Shown piece by piece: positions 36,689 through 42,772 of a DNA stretch of 42,772 bases. Each line of letters opens with the position of its first letter. The first letter of the stretch is position 1. The position numbers were made by a program, and so were the translations under genes. A model generated the notes under the pieces. It saw nothing but the letters and a program-made list of their open reading frames with translations, did not search any database and had not been told where the DNA came from. The DNA is taken from positions 1 through 42,772 of the forward strand of contig JAHBWY010000012.1 in NCBI GenBank assembly GCA_019636735.1. Direction: 5' to 3'. Source of the DNA: Phycisphaeraceae bacterium (lineage in GTDB: Bacteria > Planctomycetota > Phycisphaerae > Phycisphaerales > SM1A02).

Positions 36689-36794
36689 GTCGGCGACCAT
36701 AGGCGGAGGGAAACACCTGTTCCCATTCCGAACACAGCAGTGAAGACTCCGCCGCCGATGATACTGCTCAGCGGGAAAGTAGGTCATCGCCGAC
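36689..36794 (+). rRNA. 5S ribosomal RNA
   Basis: About 106 nt, shorter than the E. coli 120. The helix I strands are GTCGGCGA (36689-36696) and TCGCCGAC (36787-36794). Between them lie the conserved CCATTCCGAACACAGCAGTGAA region (loop B-C), with helix GGCGGAG/CTCCGCC, and the GATGATACTGC and GGGAAAGTAGGTC segments. It is cotranscribed with the 23S and followed within 7 bases by a strong terminator. Confidence 0.93.
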
Positions 36795-36800
36795 TTTGAT

Positions 36801-36841
36801 GGGCTCCACCGGTTTCGGCCGGTGGAGCCCGCTTTGTTTTT
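36801..36841 (+). terminator. Intrinsic terminator of the 23S-5S operon
   Basis: A perfect 12-bp stem GGGCTCCACCGG/CCGGTGGAGCCC with a 6-base loop is followed by GCTTTGTTTTT. This is the clearest intrinsic terminator in the window. Confidence 0.92.
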
Positions 36842-36883
36842 GCGGCATGCGGCGGCTCGTCGGCACGACTTCCTTCCATCCGC

Positions 36884-36889
36884 TATGAT
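36884..36889 (+). promoter_or_regulatory. Possible -10 box of the RRM gene
   Basis: TATGAT lies 69 bases before the ATG and after the rRNA terminator. No convincing -35 box accompanies it. The same hexamer precedes the pilus-type operon. Confidence 0.35.
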
Positions 36890-36957
36890 GCCACGACTCG
36901 GATGGTCCGAGCCACCGCGGGGCGGGGCACGCATCCACATCCCCACACAATTCGTTC

Positions 36958-37500
36958 ATGTTCAAGGTCTTCGTTGGCAACCTCGACCAGAGGACAACCG
37001 CCGACTCGCTTCGACCGATCTTCGAGCCCTTCGGGGACCTCGACGAGATCATTGTCGCGATCGATCCCAAGACGAAGCGCTCGCGAGGCTTCGCCATCGT
37101 GCTCTTCCGTGACCCGCTCAAGGGCCAGCTCGCCATCGAGACGCTGACCGGGCGGAAGATCAACGGTCGCACGATCATCATCAATGAGGCGCTGAAGAAG
37201 GGGAAGGCTCCCCAACGCGGCCCGGGTCAGATGGCGAGGCAAGGTCCCTTCGGACCTCGGCTCGGCACCGCCCGGGGCGGCGTGGGTGGTCGGCGCTTCA
37301 GCAACCGGAACCCCCGTCGGGGCAGTAGCGCCGGCGGCCCGGGCGGATCTCGCCCCGGAGGGCCGGTACCAGGTTCATCACCGGGTGCGGCACCGCCGGC
37401 ACGAAGCAGTGAGTCTCCACCAGCAGGCGGCCCACCCCGTCCGCAAGGACCTCCTCCGACTGGCGCGAGCGATCCGTCGCGGCGTCCGCCTTCGCCCTGA
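36958..37500 (+). CDS. RRM-domain RNA-binding protein
   Basis: 180-aa protein with one RNA recognition motif at residues 1-78. RNP2 is VFVGNL (4-9) and RNP1 is RSRGFAIV (about 41-48), with the usual beta-alpha-beta pattern and the ending GRTIIINEA. The tail (80-180) is rich in Gly, Arg and Pro and probably disordered, similar to RGG-type tails of cyanobacterial Rbp-like proteins and planctomycete relatives. Such proteins bind RNA and some are cold-induced; the target here is unknown. It is a single gene after the rRNA terminator. Its last six codons, RPPSP and the stop, lie in the first copy of a 41-bp tandem repeat. Confidence 0.9.
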   Translation: MFKVFVGNLDQRTTADSLRPIFEPFGDLDEIIVAIDPKTKRSRGFAIVLFRDPLKGQLAIETLTGRKINGRTIIINEALKKGKAPQRGPGQMARQGPFGPRLGTARGGVGGRRFSNRNPRRGSSAGGPGGSRPGGPVPGSSPGAAPPARSSESPPAGGPPRPQGPPPTGASDPSRRPPSP

Positions 37501-37682
37501 TGCGCGTTCGAGCCGGTCCGCGGCGTCCGCCATCGCCCTGATGCGCGTTCGAGCCAGTTCGCGGCGTCCGCCTTCGCCCTGATGCGCGTTCGAGCCAGTT
37601 CGCGGCGTCCGCCTTCGCCCTGATGCGCGTTCGAGCCAGTTCGCGGCGTCCGCCTTCGCCCTGATGCGCGTTCGAGCCGGTC
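37478..37682 (+). repeat. 41-bp tandem repeat from a stop codon, 5 copies
   Basis: Units start at 37478, 37519, 37560, 37601 and 37642. The consensus begins CGCGGCGTCCGCCTTCGCCC and continues TGATGCGCGTTCGAGCCAGTT. Copies 3 and 4 are identical, and copies 1, 2 and 5 differ at one to three positions. The TGA (37498-37500) of the RRM gene lies in copy 1 and is repeated in all copies, in shifting frames since 41 is not a multiple of three. The array ends 184 bases before the next ATG. Confidence 0.95.
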
Positions 37683-37865
37683 CGCGCGTGCGCCGAATCG
37701 AGCTGCGGACCGATCTCGCATGCGCCGGGTGCGCGAGCGTGCACCGCGCGCGCCACGCTCGGTCCCACGCCTGCCCGGTTGTATACTCCGCTCTTCCGAC
37801 CTTCTCGTGACGGCCCATCCTGCCGGCTGGGTGCGCGACGCGGGCTCGGCGTCCGTATAGCTGTC
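37683..37865 (+). promoter_or_regulatory. Upstream region of the FHA-PilB operon
   Basis: A non-coding stretch after the 41-bp array. TATACT at 37782-37787 is a good -10 box; the matching -35 position (TCGGTC) is weak. The transcript would start near 37794 and have a leader of about 70 bases. Confidence 0.35.
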
Positions 37866-39581
37866 ATGCCATTTGTCGAAGCGAAGACTCCCAAGGGTCT
37901 CAGGCGGCTGGAGCTCGAAACCGACCAGGTGACGGTCGGCCGACTGCCGGAGAACACCGTCCATGTGGACGACGAATCTCTGAGCCGCAGGCATTGCGTG
38001 CTGGAGCCCTTTGAGGGCGGCTGGCGCGTGCGGGACCTCGGAAGTCGCAACGGTACCAAGGTCAATGGGATGCGAGTCGCCGAATCACCCCTCGCCAACG
38101 GCGACATCGTTCGCGCTGGATCGGTCGAGATCCGATTCGTCGATCCCCAGGAGACCGCGGCGCCCAAGCCCAGACTCACTCCGGACTTCAAGGCTGCCGC
38201 CGAGGCCCGCCAGAAATGGGCCTACGCCCAGAACACCATCGACCTCGATCTCTCGGAGATCGCCTCGAAGGCCCAGACCGACTACGAGCGGCGGCTGCGC
38301 GAGATCTGCGACGCGGCGCATGAGAAGCCGTTCGATGAGAACGGCATCGCCCTCGTCGACTGTCGCGGCGTCACCGTGCACCAGGCGGTCGCCGGTGGGA
38401 TCGAAGCGGGGCGCGATGATGAGGCCCGCGAGAGCATTCGCGTCTTCCGTCTGCTGCTGCTCACGGCGTTTCGCGCCCGGGCCACGGACATTCACTTCGA
38501 GCCGCGCGCCGAGAAGGCCGTGGTGCGCCTCCGCGTTGACGGCGTGATGCTCACGGCGGTTGAACTCTCGCTCACCATTCTCCGCCGGGTGCTCGGCATG
38601 GTGAAGGTGCTCTGCCAGATCGACACGAGCCTGAAGGCGCAGGTGCAGGACGGCCACTTCACCGCCATTGCCGGCGGCCGCCGCGTCGATTATCGCGTCA
38701 GCCTCACACCTGCGGTGCATGGGCAGAAGCTCGTCGTTCGCGTGCTCGACAGCTCGAATGCGCCATCGCGCCTCGACCAGCTCGGTCTGCTGCCGTGGAT
38801 GTACGAGAAGCTTCGGGTCATCGCCACGCGCGACGCGGGCATGCTTCTTGCCTGCGGTCCGACCGGCAGCGGCAAGACCACCACGCTCTACTCGTGCCTG
38901 CGCGAGATCGATGTCGATGTGCGCAACGCCATCACCATCGAGGACCCCGTCGAGTACTACCTCGAAGGGTGCACGCAGATTCCCATCGACCACAAGCAGG
39001 GCAACACCTTCGCCACCATCCTGCGATCGGTGCTGCGGCAGGACCCCGATGTGATCTTCGTCGGTGAGATCCGCGACATCGAAACCGCCAATGTCGCGAT
39101 GCAGGCCGCGATGACCGGGCACCTCGTCTACTCCACGGTCCACTCGAAGGACTCGATCGGGGCCATCTTCCGCCTGCTCGACCTTGGCGTCGAGAGCTAT
39201 CTCGTGGCGAATGCCATCAGCCTGATCGTCGCCCAGCGCCTCACGCGCGTGCTCTGCGACTCGTGCAAGAAGCCGATCAAGCCGACTCCTTCTCAGGTGC
39301 TGAAGATGGGGCGCTCACTCGAGGGCATTTCGCAGATCTCTGTGGCGCAGGGCTGCGCGATGTGTCTCGGAACCGGCTACATGGGCCGGCGCGCGCTCTT
39401 CGAGCTGCTCGAGGCCAACGACGCGCTGCGGGACATCATCCTGCGGAAGCCGACCATATCGGCGATCCGCGAGGTGCTGGCCACCGGGCTCTTCGTCACC
39501 CTTCAGCAGTTCGGCTTTCACCAGGTGGCGCAGGGCGTCACGACCTTCGAAGAGGTCGAGCGCGTTGCGGGCAGCGAGTGA
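37866..39581 (+). CDS. FHA domain fused to PilB/GspE-type ATPase
   Basis: 571-aa assembly ATPase for type IV pili or type II secretion. Residues about 12-95 are a forkhead-associated domain with GR (25-26), SRRH (40-43), GSRNGT (59-64) and N67, taking the place of the usual GspE N-terminal domain. The ATPase core follows: Walker A CGPTGSGKTT (about 329-338), the Asp box IEDPVEYYLEG, Walker B DVIFVGEIRD (about 395-404) and the His box TGHLVYSTVHSKDS. A zinc tetracysteine is formed by CDSC (about 464) and CAMC (about 498). The FHA domain suggests that a Thr-phosphorylated partner docks on it. It probably powers the apparatus built by the PilM-PilN operon 5 kb upstream. The stop overlaps the next gene by GTGA. 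Confidence 0.93.
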   Translation: MPFVEAKTPKGLRRLELETDQVTVGRLPENTVHVDDESLSRRHCVLEPFEGGWRVRDLGSRNGTKVNGMRVAESPLANGDIVRAGSVEIRFVDPQETAAPKPRLTPDFKAAAEARQKWAYAQNTIDLDLSEIASKAQTDYERRLREICDAAHEKPFDENGIALVDCRGVTVHQAVAGGIEAGRDDEARESIRVFRLLLLTAFRARATDIHFEPRAEKAVVRLRVDGVMLTAVELSLTILRRVLGMVKVLCQIDTSLKAQVQDGHFTAIAGGRRVDYRVSLTPAVHGQKLVVRVLDSSNAPSRLDQLGLLPWMYEKLRVIATRDAGMLLACGPTGSGKTTTLYSCLREIDVDVRNAITIEDPVEYYLEGCTQIPIDHKQGNTFATILRSVLRQDPDVIFVGEIRDIETANVAMQAAMTGHLVYSTVHSKDSIGAIFRLLDLGVESYLVANAISLIVAQRLTRVLCDSCKKPIKPTPSQVLKMGRSLEGISQISVAQGCAMCLGTGYMGRRALFELLEANDALRDIILRKPTISAIREVLATGLFVTLQQFGFHQVAQGVTTFEEVERVAGSE

Positions 39582-40300
39582 CCGGCGACGACCCGTTCGA
39601 GCGCCTGGGTTGTCCGCGCCGATTTCGCGTGGCGGATGAGGAGATCCGTGCGCTCCAGCGCTCGGCGCTGGCGCGCGCGCATCCAGATCGCGCCGGCGAC
39701 GCGATGCAGCGGGCCAATGACCTGCGGGAGTCGGCGCTCATCAGCGCGGCCGCCAGGGTGCTTCGCAATCCGATCGAGCGGGCGGCGATCCTCCTTCGCC
39801 AGGCGGGCATTGATCCAGCGCCTCCGGCGCCTCCGGCGCTCCTGATGCAGAGCCTCGAGTGGCAGGAGGCGATCGAATCGGCGCGCGCCGAGGGTGAAGC
39901 GCCGCTCGCTGCGGCGCGGGCACCGGTTGAAGCGCGCCGCGACGAGGTGCTTGCCGAACTCGCCGAGGCCATCGATGGAGAATTCGTTGCAAGAGAGGGG
40001 GGGGCCGAGACAGGCGCCGAGCCGCCGACTCGCGGAGAGCCGTCAGCCGGTCACGCGCATGCTGCGAGAGAAGAGCCGGTGCGCGGCGGTGGATTGCCAG
40101 CGCGCGGAGAGTCGTCAGCCGGTCACGCGCATGCGGCGCGAGACTCAGGAAAGGTGCCCGGCCACCAGGGGCTCGGCGGTGCTGCGTCAGTCCGACGCAC
40201 CGCGATTGCCGATGGCCCGCGTGCGGCGCTCCTGCTGACCGAGCTTCGCCAGCTGTCACGACTGCTCGAAGCGCCGCGCGGCGGGGAGTTCGACCGGTGA
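39578..40300 (+). CDS. HscB-like J-domain protein
   Basis: 240-aa protein with an N-terminal J-domain of HscB type (about 4-78). DPFERLGCPRRFRVADEEI resembles the HscB start, HPDR (35-38) is the HPD motif that stimulates Hsp70, and the helix RVLRNPIERAAILLRQAG matches the HscB region where helix III/IV ends. The C-terminal part (80-240) keeps a helical segment (EWQEAIESARAEGE) as in the HscB cargo domain. It then carries a repeat-rich insertion that includes two copies of GHAHAAR. HscB helps move Fe-S clusters from IscU with HscA, but no isc genes are nearby. The GTG start overlaps the ATPase stop (GTGA). Confidence 0.8.
   Translation: MTGDDPFERLGCPRRFRVADEEIRALQRSALARAHPDRAGDAMQRANDLRESALISAAARVLRNPIERAAILLRQAGIDPAPPAPPALLMQSLEWQEAIESARAEGEAPLAAARAPVEARRDEVLAELAEAIDGEFVAREGGAETGAEPPTRGEPSAGHAHAAREEPVRGGGLPARGESSAGHAHAARDSGKVPGHQGLGGAASVRRTAIADGPRAALLLTELRQLSRLLEAPRGGEFDR
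40031..40134 (+). repeat. 72-bp-spaced direct repeat inside the J-protein gene
   Basis: Two 32-base copies starting CGCGGAGAG lie at 40031-40062 and 40103-40134, differing at one base. They contain CGTCAGCCGGTCACGCGCAT. The 72-base period is in frame (24 codons) and encodes RGE-S-SAGHAHAAR-type units in the linker between the HscB-like core and the C-terminal helix. Confidence 0.9.
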
Positions 40301-41553
40301 CACCCACGGACTGGATTCTGGCGACGGCCCTCCTTCCGCTCCTCGTCTGCAGCGCGATCTTCAGCTGCTCGGAGACGGTGCTCTTTGGACTCTCACAGAG
40401 CGATCGACTTTGGCTTCGCCGGGAGCGGGCGAGCGTGGCCGCCATCGTCGATCACCTGCTGCTCGATCCGCGTCAACTCCTCATCACCATCCTGCTGGTG
40501 AACATGACGGTGAACACGCTCTACTTCGTCACGACCAGCGTGATGTTGATCCGGGTGAGCGAAAGCTGGGTCGTGAGCACGCTCGCCTCGATTATCACGC
40601 TGATCATGCTCATTCTGCTGGGTGAGATCCTTCCGAAGCTTGCGGCCAATGCAGCTCGCCGGCGCCTGGTGGGCGTCTGCGTGACGCTGATTCGGCCGGT
40701 GCACCTGCTCCTTGCTCCGGTGCGGATACTGCTCGACCGGACCGTCGTTACGCCGGCCGCGCGGCTCATTGGCGGCGGAGAAGCGAGCGGTCTCAGCGTC
40801 GGCGAGATCGATGAAGCGCTCGAGTCGGCGAGCCGGAGCGGACTGGTCGATGAACGGGGCCGAGGCGTGCTCGCCCGCGTGGTTCGCCTCGGCGCCCTGC
40901 GTGTTCGCGATGTCATGACGCCACGCGTCGATCTCGTGGCTGTCCCTGTGCAGGCGAGTCGATCATTGGTCGCGACCGTCGCGGGACGCGCAGGTTTGAC
41001 GCGACTGGTCGTCCATCGCGGTGACTTCGATGACATCGAGGGCTTTCTCAATGTACGAAGCTTTCTCCTTGATCCAAGAGGCGACCGCACACCGCTGGCC
41101 GACCACTGCCGCCCCGCCCTGGTGGTGCCCGAGGTGGCCACCGTGCAACAGCTCCTCGATCTCTTCAGGCAACGAGGCCGACAGATCGCCGTCGTGGTCG
41201 ATGAGTTCGGCGGCACTGAGGGTGTGGTCTCCCTGGAAGACGCGGTCGAAGAGATTGTCGGAGACATCCAGGCTCCCGGTGAGGCGCCGATTCCACCGCC
41301 GCAACCGACGGCCGATGGTCGCTGGCGCGTCAGCGGCGAGATGCCGGCCGTCGAGTTTGCACGGGTCTTCGGCCTCGTCCTCGGGCCCGACGCACCGGCA
41401 ACGGCGGGAGGCGTCACCCTCGAACAACTCGGCCATGAGCCGCGACAGGGCAATCGCGTCGTGATCGATGGGATGACCGTCGAGGTGGCCTTTGTGCAGC
41501 GAGGCCGAATCCGCGAGCTCATCGTTGATCGCGCACCGGAGAGCGAGCCATGA
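40297..41553 (+). CDS. CNNM/CorC-family transporter (DUF21-CBS-CorC_HlyC)
   Basis: 418-aa inner-membrane protein. An N-terminal DUF21 (CNNM) domain with three or four helices spans about 1-150, with FSCSETVLFGLSQSDRL and a helix-end LLGEILPKLAA. A CBS pair follows at about 195-325 (VRDVMTPRVDLVAVP; VDEFGGTEGVVSLEDAVEEIVGDI), and a C-terminal CorC_HlyC domain at about 335-412. Members transport or regulate Mg2+ (or Co2+/Na+), and older names call them hemolysins. The GTG start overlaps the upstream stop (GTGA), and its own stop overlaps the next gene (ATGA). It is paired with a shorter paralogue. Confidence 0.93.
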   Translation: MTPTDWILATALLPLLVCSAIFSCSETVLFGLSQSDRLWLRRERASVAAIVDHLLLDPRQLLITILLVNMTVNTLYFVTTSVMLIRVSESWVVSTLASIITLIMLILLGEILPKLAANAARRRLVGVCVTLIRPVHLLLAPVRILLDRTVVTPAARLIGGGEASGLSVGEIDEALESASRSGLVDERGRGVLARVVRLGALRVRDVMTPRVDLVAVPVQASRSLVATVAGRAGLTRLVVHRGDFDDIEGFLNVRSFLLDPRGDRTPLADHCRPALVVPEVATVQQLLDLFRQRGRQIAVVVDEFGGTEGVVSLEDAVEEIVGDIQAPGEAPIPPPQPTADGRWRVSGEMPAVEFARVFGLVLGPDAPATAGGVTLEQLGHEPRQGNRVVIDGMTVEVAFVQRGRIRELIVDRAPESEP

Positions 41554-42536
41554 CCTTGGAGGTGGCGCTCTTCTTCACGCTGCTGATCGCGCTGGGCGTG
41601 CTTCTCTCGGCGCTCTGCTCGGGCATAGAGACGGGGATCTACACCACGAATCGAGTCCGGCTCGCGCTTCGAGTCGCGGAAGGGCAGCGTCGGGCGCGGA
41701 TCCTGCGCGACGAGATGGATCACCCCAATCGACTCCTCGCGGCCCTCTTGATCGCCAACACCATCGCGAATGACTTCGTGGCGATTGGAATCTCGCGTGT
41801 GCTGCATGGCGTGGGCCTTGGACCTTTCGGTGCCGTCGTGGTCAACACCATGATCGTGGTGCCCATCCTCTTCATCTTCGGAGAGGTGATTCCCAAGGAC
41901 CTCTTCCGACGATCGGCCGATCGCGCGACTCAGGCGCTGGCGCCAGGCCTTCGCGCCGCACGCTTGCTGTTGACCTGGTGCGGCCTTGTTCCACTCGTGC
42001 AGGGGACCTCGACGGCCGTCCTGCGGCTCCTCGGTGCCGAGCCTGACGCGCCACTGACTTCTCGTCAGCGCCTCGCGCGCATCTTCGAAGAGGGCGTCGG
42101 TTCAGGGGCCCTCAGCGAAGAGCAGGTGTCGCTGGCTGAACGCGTGATGGGCGTCGCTGGCCGAACGGTCGCGGAGCGGATGATTCCGTGGCGGCGCGCA
42201 TCGGTCATTCGAGCGAACCTCGATCAACCGGTGCGTCATGTGACCGTGCGGGGTGACGGTTTCAGTCGCTATCCCGTGGTGGGTTCCGATGGTCGTGTGA
42301 TCGGCGTCGTGGCGGCGCTCGACCTGCTGACGGCTCCGGAGCGATCGCTGGGTGAAGTGGTCCACAACGCGTGCTGGGTCGATCCCGGCACACGGCTGCT
42401 CGAGGCGCTTGAAGTGCTGCGGCGTGAGCGCGCGAAGCTGGCGGTCGTGGGTTCTCCGAAAGGGGGGCCTGTTGGGGTGATCACGCTCAGTGATCTGGTC
42501 GAGCCGCTCGTCGGCTCGTTCAAGGGCGACCTCTGA
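41550..42536 (+). CDS. CNNM-family transporter without CorC_HlyC domain
   Basis: 328-aa inner-membrane paralogue of the preceding protein. The DUF21 domain (about 1-160) includes LSALCSGIETGIYTTNRVRL, NRLLAALLIANTIANDFVA and FIFGEVIPKDLFRR. Two CBS motifs follow at about 195-325 (VAERMIPWRRASVI, FSRYPVVGSDGRVIGVV, AKLAVVGSPKGGPVGVITLSDL). It ends after the second CBS without the C-terminal domain of its neighbour. Adjacent CNNM pairs occur in several phyla and may form a heteromer. It is the last gene of the four-gene operon, and no terminator was obvious behind it. Confidence 0.9.
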   Translation: MTLEVALFFTLLIALGVLLSALCSGIETGIYTTNRVRLALRVAEGQRRARILRDEMDHPNRLLAALLIANTIANDFVAIGISRVLHGVGLGPFGAVVVNTMIVVPILFIFGEVIPKDLFRRSADRATQALAPGLRAARLLLTWCGLVPLVQGTSTAVLRLLGAEPDAPLTSRQRLARIFEEGVGSGALSEEQVSLAERVMGVAGRTVAERMIPWRRASVIRANLDQPVRHVTVRGDGFSRYPVVGSDGRVIGVVAALDLLTAPERSLGEVVHNACWVDPGTRLLEALEVLRRERAKLAVVGSPKGGPVGVITLSDLVEPLVGSFKGDL

Positions 42537-42772
42537 TCGTTGGCGTCGGCCGGAGGGTGGCGCCGCGCCGACACAGATGGCGCACGCGGCAGGACCGTCA
42601 CGACAGGATTCGTCAGCATCGCAGGCGGTTGAGGTTCCGAGCTTCACGCGGTTGGCAACCATGCCAAGCGCACGGCCCGATCCACCATGCGAAGCGGTCG
42701 ACTCCGAACAGGTCGACCTCGGGGCCGCGTGGGGATGCTGAGGCGCTGGCACCGCGGCAAGCGGAATCGAAG
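42537..42772. other. End of window, no gene recognised
   Basis: After the second CNNM gene I see no convincing open frame, RNA gene or hairpin. A hidden start of a gene extending beyond the window cannot be excluded. Confidence 0.5.

Noticed and set aside
37478..37682. 41-bp and 42-bp arrays as CRISPR
   Set aside because: The units are directly adjacent with no unique spacers and no cas genes are present, so they are plain tandem repeats.
37298..38191. Minus-strand frame with repeated RIRAKADAANWLE-type units
   Set aside because: The repeats are the translation of the 41-bp DNA array; the frame also crosses the FHA-PilB start and has no other support.

Overview
The window is GC-rich, densely coding bacterial chromosome, most likely from a planctomycete of the class Phycisphaerae. 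This is inferred from several points. There is a secreted protein with a C-terminal dockerin-like Ca-binding pair of a type common in that group. A 23S-5S rRNA operon has no 16S gene in front of it. FHA-fused regulators and a TPR serine/threonine kinase are present. A metal permease is fused to a DtxR-like repressor domain, as in chlamydial YtgCR, and Chlamydiae belong to the same PVC superphylum. No phage, insertion sequence, CRISPR array or obvious foreign island was seen.

Layout. 1-850: a tRNA-Asn gene (minus) with its own promoter, otherwise no gene. 854-2460: two membrane-anchored bacterial PH-domain proteins, joined by a 42-bp tandem repeat that covers the stop codon of the first and the start codon of the second. 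2390-6765 (minus): a TroABCD/YtgABCD-like metal ABC importer (binding lipoprotein, ATPase, permease-repressor fusion, second permease). It is divergent from an OprB-type porin and a DtxR/MntR-type regulator (6846-9024), with two operator-like palindromes between them. 9245-12947 (minus): a large secreted repeat protein and an FHA-ECF sigma fusion. 13099-15891: a transmembrane Ser/Thr kinase with TPRs. 16022-23569 (minus): a compact six-gene run (zinc-ribbon membrane protein, M20 peptidase, 842-aa membrane protein, ABC ATPase, NAD kinase, seryl-tRNA synthetase). 23662-25765: a polytopic membrane protein and a small unknown protein. 25741-27159 (minus): a four-S1-domain RNA-binding protein. 27405-32780: a type IV pilus-type assembly operon that starts with a PilM-PilN fusion. 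33232-36841: a free-standing 23S-5S operon with promoter, boxA-like site, 28-bp processing stem and terminator. 36958-37500: an RRM protein. 37866-42536: an operon of FHA-PilB/GspE ATPase, HscB-like J-protein and two CNNM/CorC-type transporters, each overlapping the next by 4 bp.

How the genes fit together. The metal import genes, porin and regulator look like one manganese (or mixed divalent metal) regulon. The FHA-sigma factor, the kinase and the FHA-PilB ATPase are candidates for Ser/Thr phosphorylation signalling that reaches transcription and pilus/secretion assembly; this link is inference. A pattern outside the gene list is that six boundaries of plus-strand genes carry short tandem repeats that duplicate the stop codon or end exactly on the next start codon (1524, 9021, 15884, 25094, 32761 and 37478). 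This recurring structure is the least explained feature of the window.
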